Positions 23,205 to 30,960 of a DNA stretch of 30,960 bases are shown piece after piece (positions within the stretch are counted from its first letter, which is position 1; the number at the start of each line of letters is the position of its first letter). The notes beneath the pieces are model-generated. The model searched no databases and had not been told where the DNA came from. It was given only the letters and a program-made list of their open reading frames with translations. Position numbers and translations under genes: made by a program. Source of the stretch: JANNHP01 sp031404455 (GTDB lineage: Bacteria > Planctomycetota > JAJSAM01 > JAJVHW01); assembly GCA_031404455.1 (NCBI GenBank), contig JANNHP010000364.1, positions 1-30,960 of the forward strand, given 5' to 3'.

Positions 23205-24487
23205 CGCGCACGCTGGACTCGCTGGCCGAACTCTCGGCCGAGGAGGTACGCGCGCTCGCGGCGCACGCCTCCGGCTCGGGCGCGACCGCGCGGCGGCTCT
23301 CCGGACGCGTCGTCGCGGTGCTTCCGCTCGGCCCGACCGCGCTCGCGCCGCCGGCGTGGATCGCAGCCGCATCGCGCCTCGGGGCCGGCGTGCTGCGCCG
23401 CGACGACTTCGATGCGAATGAGAGCGACGACTTCGACCTCTGCGCCGAGGCGGCGCGCTGGGCCGACGTGCTCGTCGTCAGCCACTCGACGACGGGCTTC
23501 GCGCGCGCGGCCGCCGAGACGACGGGCCGCCCGGTCGTGAACGCCGGGGAGCCGGGCGGCGAGGACCCGGCCGCGGGCATCTCGCTGATCGCGAGCGCGC
23601 TCCACGGCGGGCCGCCTTTCGACACGACGCGTCCGCTGCGTGCGGCCGTCTGCGGCGATCTCGCGGGCAGCCGCAGCGCGCGCGCGCTCCTCTCGGCGCT
23701 CGCTGCGCTCGACGCGACGGTGCTGCTCGTCCCGGCGCAGAGCCGCGACCTGCCCGACGTCGAGGTGGAGCGTCTCGCCCGGCGCATGCGGCGGCATCCG
23801 TTCCGGTTCGAGGCGCGCAGCATGAGTTCGCTCCTCGACATGGTGGACACCGTGCTGCTCGCCCGCGAGGAGACGCCTCAGCTCCCGCTCTTCCGCGAGA
23901 TCGGCATGCCGCCGGGCGAGGCGGAGCGGCGCGCGCGACGCGAGGTGGAGGACCTCGACGTGCTGTTCGTCGCGGGCGGGGGAGGACGCGACCGCCTGAT
24001 CCACGAGCCCTTCCGCGGACGGCGGCGGACGGCGCTCCCCGCCGGCGCCGAGCACGCCACCGCGATCCGCGCGCTCGAAGCCGCGCTGCTCTTCGCGGCG
24101 GGGGAGATCAGCGCGGAGCCGCGGCCCCTCGCGGAGGCGCCCGGGCGTTATCGCAGCGGACTCGGACTCCTCTGCCGCGGCGAGCGGTGCATCGCGGCGA
24201 GGCGGCCCGACCGCGTGACTCCCGACTTCCTCTTCGGGTCCCGCGCTAGGTCGAACCTCGAGTGCCGCTTCTGCGGCGAGCACGCGACGGCGCGGTTCGC
24301 CGCGAGCAAGATCGAGGGACGCTTCCATCCGATCGACTCGCGGTACGCGCGTCACGTCCTCGACGCCAACCTCGTGCTCTTCTCGTCCGACGCCGAGGCG
24401 CTCGCCGCGGGCTTCGAGCCGGCGAGGCGCGGGCGCGAGACCGAGACCGCTCCGGAACCTGCGCCCGATCCCGGGACGGAGGCCTGA
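23201..24487 (+). CDS. Aspartate-carbamoyltransferase-like pseudoenzyme with Ada-like C-terminal domain
   Basis: The first 300 of 428 residues align by eye to PyrB. SLAELSAEEVRALAAHA matches the N-terminal helix, SRLGAGVL the family's RLGA, and ADVLVVSH and PVVNAGE the RHPQEG and VLNAGDG regions. AAVCGDLAGSRSARALLSAL matches VGDLxxxRTVHSL, DTVLLARE the YMTRVQ strand, and IHEPFR the HPLPR loop. The catalytic STRTR carbamoyl-phosphate loop is replaced by GPTALAPPAW (44-53), and HPTQ by EDPAAG (121-126), so normal activity is improbable. The C-terminus (about 325-410) has C325/C330 and CRFC (355-358). Then comes a stretch resembling an Ada-type metal-binding domain (FHPIDS, LVLFSSDAEALAAGFEPARR) that has lost two of its usual cysteines. 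It overlaps coaX by four bases, and pyrC starts within its stop codon (TGATG), so it is tightly coupled to both. I infer a structural or regulatory partner of dihydroorotase. Confidence 0.72.
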   Translation: MTRTLDSLAELSAEEVRALAAHASGSGATARRLSGRVVAVLPLGPTALAPPAWIAAASRLGAGVLRRDDFDANESDDFDLCAEAARWADVLVVSHSTTGFARAAAETTGRPVVNAGEPGGEDPAAGISLIASALHGGPPFDTTRPLRAAVCGDLAGSRSARALLSALAALDATVLLVPAQSRDLPDVEVERLARRMRRHPFRFEARSMSSLLDMVDTVLLAREETPQLPLFREIGMPPGEAERRARREVEDLDVLFVAGGGGRDRLIHEPFRGRRRTALPAGAEHATAIRALEAALLFAAGEISAEPRPLAEAPGRYRSGLGLLCRGERCIAARRPDRVTPDFLFGSRARSNLECRFCGEHATARFAASKIEGRFHPIDSRYARHVLDANLVLFSSDAEALAAGFEPARRGRETETAPEPAPDPGTEA

Positions 24488-25800
24488 TGCGACCGATGCT
24501 CCTCGCCGGGGCCCGCGTGATCGATCCGGCCACGGGCACCGACCTCGTGTCCGAACTCTGGGTCGATGACGACGGCGTGCACGACTCGCGCCCGGCCGGC
24601 TTCGCCGAGGCGGCGACTCTCGACCTCGGCGGGAAGGTCGTCTGCCCGGCCTTCGTCGAGATCCACGCGCACCTGCGCGAGCCGGGGGGCGAGGAGTCGG
24701 AGACGATCGCCACCGGGTGCGCCGCCGCCCGGGCGGGGGGCTACGGCCACGTCCTCGCGATGGCGAACACCTCGCCCGTGAACGACCACCCTGACGTGAC
24801 CCGGTACGTCCTCGCCGCCGCGGCGGCGACGGGGTCCGGAGTCCGCGTGCACCCGGTCGCGGCCGCGACGACCGGACTCATGGGTCGCGACGCGGCGCCC
24901 TGGCGCGATCTCCTCGACGCGGGCTGCGTCGCCATCTCCGACGACGGGAAACCCGTCGCCGATCCCGCGATGCTCGAGCGCGTGCTCGGTGCGACCGTCG
25001 AGCTCGGCGTGCCGTATCTCTCCCACGCCGAGTGCCCGCCGCACTTCCACGGGCCGGTCCACGACGGGGTCGCCGCCCTCCGTTTCGCGGTGCAGGGCAT
25101 CCCGACCGCCTGCGAGTGGGAGGCGGTCCGCGCGGAGCTCGCACTCGCCGGACGGCTCGGCGCGCGCCTGCACGTCTGCCACATCTCCACCCGCGAGTCG
25201 ATCGGGGCGCTCGCCGAAGCCCGCGCGCGCGGCGTCCGGGCGACCGCCGAGGCGACGCCGCACCACCTCCTCCTCACGGACGATGTGTTCCTCGACCGCG
25301 GGCCCGATCCGGACTTCAAGATGAACCCGCCGCTGCGGCCCGCCTCCGACCGGGACGCGCTGCGGTCCGCGTTGATGACGGGGCTCGTCGAGTCCGTCGC
25401 GACGGACCACGCGCCGCACGCGCCACACCTGAAGGCGAGGGGGCTCGCCGACGCGCCGTTCGGGGTGATCGGGATGGAGACGGCGTTCGCGGTCCTCCAC
25501 GACGAACTGGTCGTCCGGGGCGGATGGACGCTCCCGGCACTCGTCGCGGCGATGACCGTCGGCCCGGCGCAGGCGGTCGGGCTCTGCGCAGGGCGTCTGT
25601 TCGAGGGACCGCCGATGCTCGCCATCGTGGATCCGGCCGCCCCCTGGGAGGTCCGGCCGGAGTCGTTCGCGTCGAAGAGCCGCAACTGCCCGTTCGCCGG
25701 ACGGCGCGGCGCCGGCCGCGTACTCGGCACGATCTTCCACGATCGGTTCGTGACGTCTTCCGCGCCAGGCCCGAGCGGAAACGCACGAGCGGGCGGGTAG
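24487..25800 (+). CDS. pyrC: Dihydroorotase, type I
   Basis: PyrC closes carbamoyl aspartate to dihydroorotate, the third pyrimidine step. The 437-residue protein has metal motif HAHLREPG (H60, H62; the usual preceding D is E), then GCAAARAGGYGHVLAMANTSP and the aspartate in SDDGKP. Zinc-ligand histidines are H180 (LSHAE) and H232 (LHVCHIST). The substrate region FKMNPPLRP and the catalytic aspartate in VATDHAPH (D307) follow. All expected active-site positions are present, so it should be active. It starts within the stop of the ATCase-like gene (ATG24487). Some type I enzymes, for example in Aquifex, need association with ATCase for activity, which makes the degraded ATCase-like neighbour notable. 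Confidence 0.94.
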   Translation: MRPMLLAGARVIDPATGTDLVSELWVDDDGVHDSRPAGFAEAATLDLGGKVVCPAFVEIHAHLREPGGEESETIATGCAAARAGGYGHVLAMANTSPVNDHPDVTRYVLAAAAATGSGVRVHPVAAATTGLMGRDAAPWRDLLDAGCVAISDDGKPVADPAMLERVLGATVELGVPYLSHAECPPHFHGPVHDGVAALRFAVQGIPTACEWEAVRAELALAGRLGARLHVCHISTRESIGALAEARARGVRATAEATPHHLLLTDDVFLDRGPDPDFKMNPPLRPASDRDALRSALMTGLVESVATDHAPHAPHLKARGLADAPFGVIGMETAFAVLHDELVVRGGWTLPALVAAMTVGPAQAVGLCAGRLFEGPPMLAIVDPAAPWEVRPESFASKSRNCPFAGRRGAGRVLGTIFHDRFVTSSAPGPSGNARAGG

Positions 25801-25802
25801 CG

Positions 25803-25863
25803 GCCCCGCTCGAACCGGGGCGTCCGGGCTCCCGGGTGGAGGAGCGCCCGCCCTCGACGGGCG
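25803..25863 (+). terminator. Paired hairpins after pyrC
   Basis: GCCCCG (25803-25808) pairs with CGGGGC (25816-25821), and CGCCCG (25845-25850) pairs with CGGGCG (25858-25863). Neither is followed by a T-run. They lie immediately after the pyrC stop and before the sigma-54 site, so a termination or insulation role is plausible but unproven. Confidence 0.4.
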
Positions 25864-25877
25864 GCACGCACGTTGCA
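25862..25877 (+). promoter_or_regulatory. Sigma-54 (-24/-12) promoter
   Basis: The sequence reads C-GGCACG-CACG-TTGC-A. It matches the consensus TGGCACG-N4-TTGC(A/T) at every specified position except the first T, with the required GG-N10-GC spacing (GG 25863-25864, GC 25875-25876). Transcription would start near 25888 and run towards the exported Ig-like gene at 26153, leaving a leader of about 265 bases. No enhancer-binding site was recognised. RpoN is encoded at 3552-5270. Confidence 0.7.
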
Positions 25878-25932
25878 ACTCGGACCATGCCTCCAGGCTC
25901 GCGCCGAGCTTCTGGGAGGATCGAGAAAGCAA

Positions 25933-25961
25933 TAGACGCAACTGAGCGACCTGCGTAACAT
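25933..25961 (+). promoter_or_regulatory. Possible second promoter before the exported Ig-like gene
   Basis: TAGACG (25933-25938) and TAACAT (25956-25961) are 17 bases apart, and TAACAT is followed by CCGCCCGC, like the other TAGCNT elements in the window. Transcription would start near 25969, leaving a leader of about 185 bases. The remaining leader to 26152 holds only the GGAGGAG ribosome-binding site at 26140-26146. Confidence 0.4.
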
Positions 25962-26152
25962 CCGCCCGCGACTCTCTTCCGACGATCGATCTGGCGATCG
26001 AACGACCGCAGGGGAGCCGTTTGTCGCGAGTCCAGCCGCTGGGGTCGAGAAGGACCTCGGATCATTGCGGCCGGACGGAGGGTGTCCGCGCGTCGCGAGA
26101 GAGTTCTGCCGTGACGTAGGGAGCCCCTCGGGCTAGCCGGAGGAGATCGAAC

Positions 26153-28141
26153 ATGAGAACGTCGATGTACCGTTGCCTCGCCACCGCGGTCCTCTCCGCC
26201 GGAGTCGTCGGACTCTGTGCGCAGTCCGGCGAGGCCGCCCCCGGCAAGACGCGCGGCGCCCTGGTGCTCACGTCGTTCGTCCAGAACGGACGGACCGACG
26301 TGACGCGCAACGAGGTGCTGGAGTTCAAGTTCTCCGTCACGGTCAGGAAGGGCAGCCTCGACGACCGCACCCTGCGCGTGAACGAGACGACGGGAACCGG
26401 AACGAAGCCGGCGATCGGCGCGCGCATCGTGCGCGGGAACACGGTCAAGTTCGACCCGCAGCGCACCCAGCGCAACTACGACGCATCGAAGGAGCCGAAC
26501 ACGCTCGAGGGCGTCGAGAAGGACCACCCGTCGGGCTTCGCCTCGTACCAGGACTTCGAGGTCGAACTGCCCGCTTCGCCCGACCTGCACGTGATCAAGA
26601 GCGCGACCAGCGCGCCCCTGCAGCAGTTCTTCTCCGGCACGTTCCGGACGAACGCGTCGTACATCGATCCGGTCGTCGGGCAGCCGTACTTCGTAGGCGA
26701 CCACGGAACCGGCCTCCTCGGGTTCGAACCGCCGCGCAGCGGCGCCACGGGCCTCGTCGACGAGGACGCCCTCGTCGTGCTCGAGTTCAGCGAGCCGATC
26801 AACATCGACACGCTCGACCCGTCCTCGACGGTCCTCGTCTCACGCATCACGGTCGGCGAGTACGTGCCGGGCTACATCAAGGCCGATCCGAACACGCCCT
26901 CGGGGCGCCGCTTCCTGTTCGTCCCCTCGGTCGGTTTCGGCTCCGACGTCGTCAACCTGCAGGGTTGGGACGTCCAGGTCACGCTGACGACCGGCATCAC
27001 CGACCTCGCGGGCAACCCGCTCAAGCGGCCGGTGACGTTCCCCGTCTTCCGCACGCGCTACGCGGCCGGCAAGGCGTCGGCGTCCCTCGTGACGGAGACG
27101 TTCGCCAACCAGACGAAGATGGACGCCTCGACCATCGCGCTCGGCGGCGAGTGGAACACCATCGAGAAGGGCGCTCTGCGCGGAGGCTCCGCGACGACGT
27201 ACCCCAACAAGGACGTGCAGTACACGTCCTTGAGCAGCGGCACGACGATCGTGCGCACGCGCGTCGCGGAGCCACTGGTCGCCGAGACCGTTCCGTCCTC
27301 GGGCGGCGGCGGTTGCGTCAGCCGTCCGACGGGTGCGCGCACGCAGATGATGTACGTCCCCGCGGACGTCGGCATCGCCGCGGCGGTCGTCGGAGTGGGC
27401 TGGGGCCCGTCCTCGAACGCGCTCTTCGCGGCGACGCACCCTGAGGTGATCCTCAACCTCGGTCACACGTCGTCGCAGACGCTCGGGACCGACTTCGTGG
27501 GCAACATCAACATCGGGACGCCGCAGCAGGTCTACAAGGGCCTCTACGACATCCCCCAGGCGAAGAACATCAGCCCCCCCGGACTCGACACGGGCTACTG
27601 GGACTGGCCGCTCTTCCAGGCCCCGTTCGAGTGGAACGGGACGAACAACCTCGTCTTCGACGCGGCCTGCGCCGGGGCGAACAACTGCCAGATCCTGCGC
27701 GTCGGCTTCGTCCCCGCCGGCATCGCGTTCCCGAACCGCCGCGCCGTCTCGCTGAACTACAAGGGCGCCACGGCCGACTTCGTGACGGACACCGTCATCT
27801 ACGACATCCGCTTCAAGAAGCGCCGCCGCACCACGCGGGCGGTCTCGCAGTGGTACGAGCTCGCCTCCGACAGGCCGTTCTTCGCGACCCCGAACGTCTC
27901 GCCGGTCGGACAGCCGGGCGGCGTGAGCGTGCTGCTCGAGGTCGAAGGTGCGCACGGCAAGCCCGACCCGTTCACGGCGGGCGCCTTCATCGCCGATCCC
28001 ACGACCGGGACCGGCTACACCCCGATCGCGAGCGACATCGACGGACATCGGTTCTTCCGGTTCCGGATCTCGATGTTCGCGAACCTGACGACCAACCAGA
28101 CTGCCAGGGTGAACAGCGTTCAGTTCCCCTATCAGTTCTGA
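26153..28141 (+). CDS. Exported protein with SbsA-type Ig-like domains
   Basis: The function is unknown. The 662-residue protein has a signal peptide (about 1-28, hydrophobic LATAVLSAGVVGL, cleavage near GEAA). It then has at least two bacterial Ig-like domains of the SbsA type: residues about 36-140, and about 200-310 with LVVLEFSEPINIDTLDPSSTVLV and ITDLAGNPLKRPVTFPVFRT. The remaining half is strand-rich with no recognised catalytic motif, though C-x-GANNC could form a disulphide. Such domains usually build elongated surface or extracellular proteins. It is preceded by GGAGGAG and by sigma-54-like and sigma-70-like promoter sites. The next gene encodes a protein of related architecture. Confidence 0.85.
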   Translation: MRTSMYRCLATAVLSAGVVGLCAQSGEAAPGKTRGALVLTSFVQNGRTDVTRNEVLEFKFSVTVRKGSLDDRTLRVNETTGTGTKPAIGARIVRGNTVKFDPQRTQRNYDASKEPNTLEGVEKDHPSGFASYQDFEVELPASPDLHVIKSATSAPLQQFFSGTFRTNASYIDPVVGQPYFVGDHGTGLLGFEPPRSGATGLVDEDALVVLEFSEPINIDTLDPSSTVLVSRITVGEYVPGYIKADPNTPSGRRFLFVPSVGFGSDVVNLQGWDVQVTLTTGITDLAGNPLKRPVTFPVFRTRYAAGKASASLVTETFANQTKMDASTIALGGEWNTIEKGALRGGSATTYPNKDVQYTSLSSGTTIVRTRVAEPLVAETVPSSGGGGCVSRPTGARTQMMYVPADVGIAAAVVGVGWGPSSNALFAATHPEVILNLGHTSSQTLGTDFVGNINIGTPQQVYKGLYDIPQAKNISPPGLDTGYWDWPLFQAPFEWNGTNNLVFDAACAGANNCQILRVGFVPAGIAFPNRRAVSLNYKGATADFVTDTVIYDIRFKKRRRTTRAVSQWYELASDRPFFATPNVSPVGQPGGVSVLLEVEGAHGKPDPFTAGAFIADPTTGTGYTPIASDIDGHRFFRFRISMFANLTTNQTARVNSVQFPYQF

Positions 28142-28350
28142 TCCGATCCAGATCTTGAAGGTGTGACCCGGTGCCCGCCGTGGGGCGGCGCCGGAAACGG
28201 GCGAACGGGCACCAGGACGAGCCGGGTGCCGACTGACAGGGCTGGAAGGATCCGACCAATCGGCCGGGTCCGACTGGACGAAGACCGGAGTCTTCCGAAG
28301 AACACCGGACGGCGGCCCCTCGGGGCCGGACGATCCGGAGTGGAGAAGCC
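28142..28350 (+). promoter_or_regulatory. Structured gap between the two exported-protein genes
   Basis: GGTGCCCG (28170-28177) pairs with CGGGCACC (28206-28213) around an inner GCCG/CGGC. A second structure has CGGCCCC (28313-28319) with GGGGCCG (28322-28328) inside CCGGA (28305-28309) and TCCGG (28334-28338). The second one ends just at the GGAG-TGGAG ribosome-binding region of the downstream start at 28351. The first may end the upstream message and the second may modulate translation. No promoter was recognised. Confidence 0.4.
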
Positions 28351-30960
28351 ATGACCATGACGCCGAAGCACGTCCGAAGCCCGCGCCGCGCGCGCCAACT
28401 GCTCGCCGGAGCCGGTCTCGTTCTCACGGGTGCGACGCTCGCCGCCCTGGGGTCGTCGGTCCTCCCCGGCGCCGCAGGCGCCGCCGAGCAGAAGGGCGCC
28501 TCGGTCAACTACGTCCGGAGCGCCAACCCCGACGCGGTGTCCGGGGTGCTCCTCGACGAGGACGTCGCGATCCAGTTCAACGCCCCCGTGCTGGCGTCGA
28601 GCGTCGGTCCGGACACGATCCTCGTCCGCACCGGCATCAACAACGGTGAGCAGGCCCGCGGCCGCTACGTCGTCGGGTCGTTCATGTACGACAAGGCCAC
28701 GCAGCGTCGCGCGGTGATCAAGCCGGAAGCGATCCGCGAGTACTACCAGCTCGTGAAGGGGCTTCCCCGCGAGGACGCCGACCGCGCCGCGAAGAACTTC
28801 CTCCGCCGCCTGGAGTCGACGGGCCGCCTCTCGATGCTGAAGGAAGTGGACCAGAAGCTGAAGGTCGCCCTCGGCCCAAACTATGGCTCGCGCCTCGACG
28901 ACGAGGTGACGCCGATCTACGCGATCTTCCCGTCGCAGCTCGCCGACTCGACCCCGGGCGGCGACGACCCGCTCACCCTCGACCCGGGCGACGACCCGCG
29001 CGAGCCGTACCGCACGCGCATTGCGGGCGACGACACGCTCTGGGAAGCCTACCTCACCGCGGGCGACATCAACGCCTACGCGGAGCTGTCCCAGAACAGC
29101 GAGTACGAGCGCTTCTATCACCCAGTCGACGGCGCGACCGGCGTGCCGTCCGACACGTCGGTGCTGCGCCAGCGCGAGTTCCGTCGCGTCCTGATCGACC
29201 GGCGGAGCGGGCGCCGCGTGATGTTCGTCCCCGAGATCCCGATCCGCTTCGATCTCGCGGACACCGGCTACACCCCGGGCCGCGCCTACTCGGTCATCGT
29301 GCCGGCGTCGCAGCCGGGGGTCTACAACACGGTGCTGACGCGTGACGGACGCGCGCTCGTCCAGAAGGACGGCCGCGACTTCAGCACGCTGTTCACGACC
29401 GTTCCCGCGACCGTCACCAACCTCTTCCGCGACGGTGAGGCCCGCACGGGCGTCACGACGCTCCAGAAGCCGCGCGTCATCAACCAGACGCCGCCGAACG
29501 CCGAGGCCTTCGTCGATCCGACGACCGACTGGGAGGATCCGGACAACCAGTTCACCGTCCCGATCCCGGCCCGCCGGACGTTCTCCATCCGCGTGCGCTT
29601 CGCGCAGCCGCTCGACCCGCGCACGATCAGTCCTACGACGTTCACGGTCACGAAGAAGGCGTCGATCGACGCCGCCGGCAACGAGACCGCCGTCAACGTC
29701 CCGGTCGCGATCGGAACGTTCCTGAACCAGCACCGCCTCGGCATCGTCGAGGTCGAGATCACGCCCGCGACGAACCTCGATCCCCAGAGCAAGTACGAGG
29801 TCGTCGTCCGCAACCTCGTCCGCTCGCTCGGCGGCGCGACGAACGCCACGGACACGCCGACGACCTTCATCGTCGGTCCGGGCGCTCCGCCGCTCGATGC
29901 GATCCGCGAGTCCTTCACGAACACCCAGAATCGCGCCGATCCCACGAGCCCCGACACGCTCGGCCAGATCACGACCGCGTACTGGCCGGCGCCGGCGCTC
30001 TTCGACACGAACTCGTCGGGCAAGCTGGTCGCCTCGTTCATGCAGTTCGCCGGGACCGGTGTCGGAGCGCCGCAGGACCCGCGCGTCCCGACCAGCCCCA
30101 TCGTCACCGACCTCGATCTCGCCGCGGGCGGAGCGATCCTCTTCGTGACCGAGCAGGTCGATCCCGCGAACCCGACCACGCTCGGGACGCAGATCGAATA
30201 CAACTACGCCAGCGTCAAGATGAACTTCGCCGTCGCGACGGCGTCGGGCCGGTATCCGCTGGTCATCCGCTCCCAGGGCGCCATCAGCCTCACTGGTTCG
30301 CGGATCAACGTCTCCGGCCAGCCGGGCGGCGACGGTCGCGCGAACTCCGACACGGTCAACGGCGGTCCCGTCGGCGGGATCGGCGGCAGGCCGGGCTCCG
30401 GCGGCTTCCCGGGCGGCGACGGCGGATGCGCCCCGCTGACCGGCGCCGACGGCGCGCCGATCGCGGACGTCAACGGCAACCTCCAGTTCGACCAGTCGAA
30501 GTTCAACGGGTCCGACGGGTTCCCGAGCTACCTGTTCACGGGCGCCGGCACCGGTGGTGCGGGCTCGGGCGGGTTCAGCGGCGACCGTGAGGCGGCGAAC
30601 AACGTCGACTGCGCCGGAACGACGGCCATCGACAAGGACGACGTCCCCTGCACGCCCGCTCGCGTCCGCGAGTCGGGCGGCGGCGGCGGTCACGCCACGG
30701 CCGGAGGCGTCGGCGCCGGCGCCCGGATCAGCACGAGGACGCACACCGGCGGGTACTACGGCGGACTCGGCGGCACGACGTACGGCCGCAGCGACTTCGG
30801 CGATCAGCCGAAGAACGCCATCTACGGCACCGTCGGCGTTCCCCGGCTCGGCTACGGCTCGGGCGGTGCGGGCGGCGGCGGCGGCGGCGCCGAGGACAGC
30901 GGCGGCGCGAGCGGCGCGCCCGACGCGGTCGCCAACGCGGCCGACTCGGGCGGCGGCGGC
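28351..30960 (+). CDS. Large exported Ig-like protein with glycine-rich C-terminus (partial)
   Basis: The frame is open from ATG28351 to the end of the window (870 codons), so the true C-terminus is missing. The signal peptide (about 1-45) begins with a basic segment containing SPRRARQLL and a long hydrophobic stretch; the arginine pair is weakly Tat-like. The N-terminal Ig-like domain (about 52-130, LLDEDVAIQFNAPVLASSVGPDTILV) and a later one (about 395-500, FSIRVRFAQPLDPRTISPTTFTV) are SbsA-like. From about residue 645 the sequence turns glycine-rich, with GQPGGDG, GGPVGGIGGRPGSGG and SGGAGGGGGG. That pattern is known from large secreted or surface proteins. Function is unknown. It probably forms a tandem pair with the preceding gene. 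Confidence 0.85.
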   Translation, partial: MTMTPKHVRSPRRARQLLAGAGLVLTGATLAALGSSVLPGAAGAAEQKGASVNYVRSANPDAVSGVLLDEDVAIQFNAPVLASSVGPDTILVRTGINNGEQARGRYVVGSFMYDKATQRRAVIKPEAIREYYQLVKGLPREDADRAAKNFLRRLESTGRLSMLKEVDQKLKVALGPNYGSRLDDEVTPIYAIFPSQLADSTPGGDDPLTLDPGDDPREPYRTRIAGDDTLWEAYLTAGDINAYAELSQNSEYERFYHPVDGATGVPSDTSVLRQREFRRVLIDRRSGRRVMFVPEIPIRFDLADTGYTPGRAYSVIVPASQPGVYNTVLTRDGRALVQKDGRDFSTLFTTVPATVTNLFRDGEARTGVTTLQKPRVINQTPPNAEAFVDPTTDWEDPDNQFTVPIPARRTFSIRVRFAQPLDPRTISPTTFTVTKKASIDAAGNETAVNVPVAIGTFLNQHRLGIVEVEITPATNLDPQSKYEVVVRNLVRSLGGATNATDTPTTFIVGPGAPPLDAIRESFTNTQNRADPTSPDTLGQITTAYWPAPALFDTNSSGKLVASFMQFAGTGVGAPQDPRVPTSPIVTDLDLAAGGAILFVTEQVDPANPTTLGTQIEYNYASVKMNFAVATASGRYPLVIRSQGAISLTGSRINVSGQPGGDGRANSDTVNGGPVGGIGGRPGSGGFPGGDGGCAPLTGADGAPIADVNGNLQFDQSKFNGSDGFPSYLFTGAGTGGAGSGGFSGDREAANNVDCAGTTAIDKDDVPCTPARVRESGGGGGHATAGGVGAGARISTRTHTGGYYGGLGGTTYGRSDFGDQPKNAIYGTVGVPRLGYGSGGAGGGGGGAEDSGGASGAPDAVANAADSGGGG

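Noticed and set aside
25887..25958. A 23-codon frame starting near the predicted sigma-54 transcription start
   Set aside because: It has no Shine-Dalgarno sequence, an unremarkable sequence and a length expected by chance.

Overview
This is a GC-rich window (around 70% by eye) whose convincing genes all lie on the plus strand. It looks like the chromosome of a diderm bacterium: it encodes an outer-membrane secretin with type IV pilus assembly proteins, sigma-54, a nitrogen-type PTS and large exported Ig-like proteins. The mix of single-copy housekeeping genes with RCC1-type and SbsA-type exported proteins is compatible with Planctomycetota or a neighbouring environmental lineage. That placement is an inference, not a demonstration. 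No phage, insertion sequence or CRISPR array is visible.

Layout. 1-275: three hairpin-bearing repeat units. 286-527: tRNA-Ser(GGA) and the SRP RNA. 695-3540: dnaX, ebfC and recR, the widely conserved tRNA-Ser/ffs/dnaX/ybaB/recR order. 3552-9259: rpoN, truA, hpf, ptsN, ptsH and ptsI, the classical sigma-54/PTS-Ntr neighbourhood with truA inserted. 9389-14541: pilM, pilN, a long pilO-like gene with a PilP-like tail, and the secretin pilQ, closed by a strong terminator. 14676-20025: RNase E/G, a secreted seven-repeat RCC1 protein, rplU, rpmA and obgE. 20046-22447: a PilT-family ATPase and a GspC-like PDZ protein. 22476-25800: coaX, an aspartate-carbamoyltransferase-like pseudoenzyme with an Ada-like tail, and pyrC, with overlapping start and stop codons at both internal junctions. 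26153-30960: two large exported Ig-like (SbsA-type) proteins, the second running off the window with a glycine-rich C-terminus.

How the parts relate. The pil genes encode the alignment complex and outer-membrane pore of a type IV pilus or related secretion machine; the PilT-family ATPase and PDZ protein lie about 6 kb away. RpoN is encoded here, and a near-perfect -24/-12 site precedes the first Ig-like surface protein, suggesting sigma-54 control of an envelope protein.

The points most worth attention are: (i) the catalytically degraded ATCase-like protein coupled to an apparently intact dihydroorotase; (ii) a recurring TAGCNT-N7-(A/G)TG arrangement, which implies leaderless transcription of dnaX, truA, ptsI and coaX; (iii) the sigma-54 promoter; (iv) two reading-frame breaks in low-complexity tracts, a two-base surplus in dnaX and a one-base surplus in hpf, which may be assembly errors and should be resolved before those genes are interpreted.
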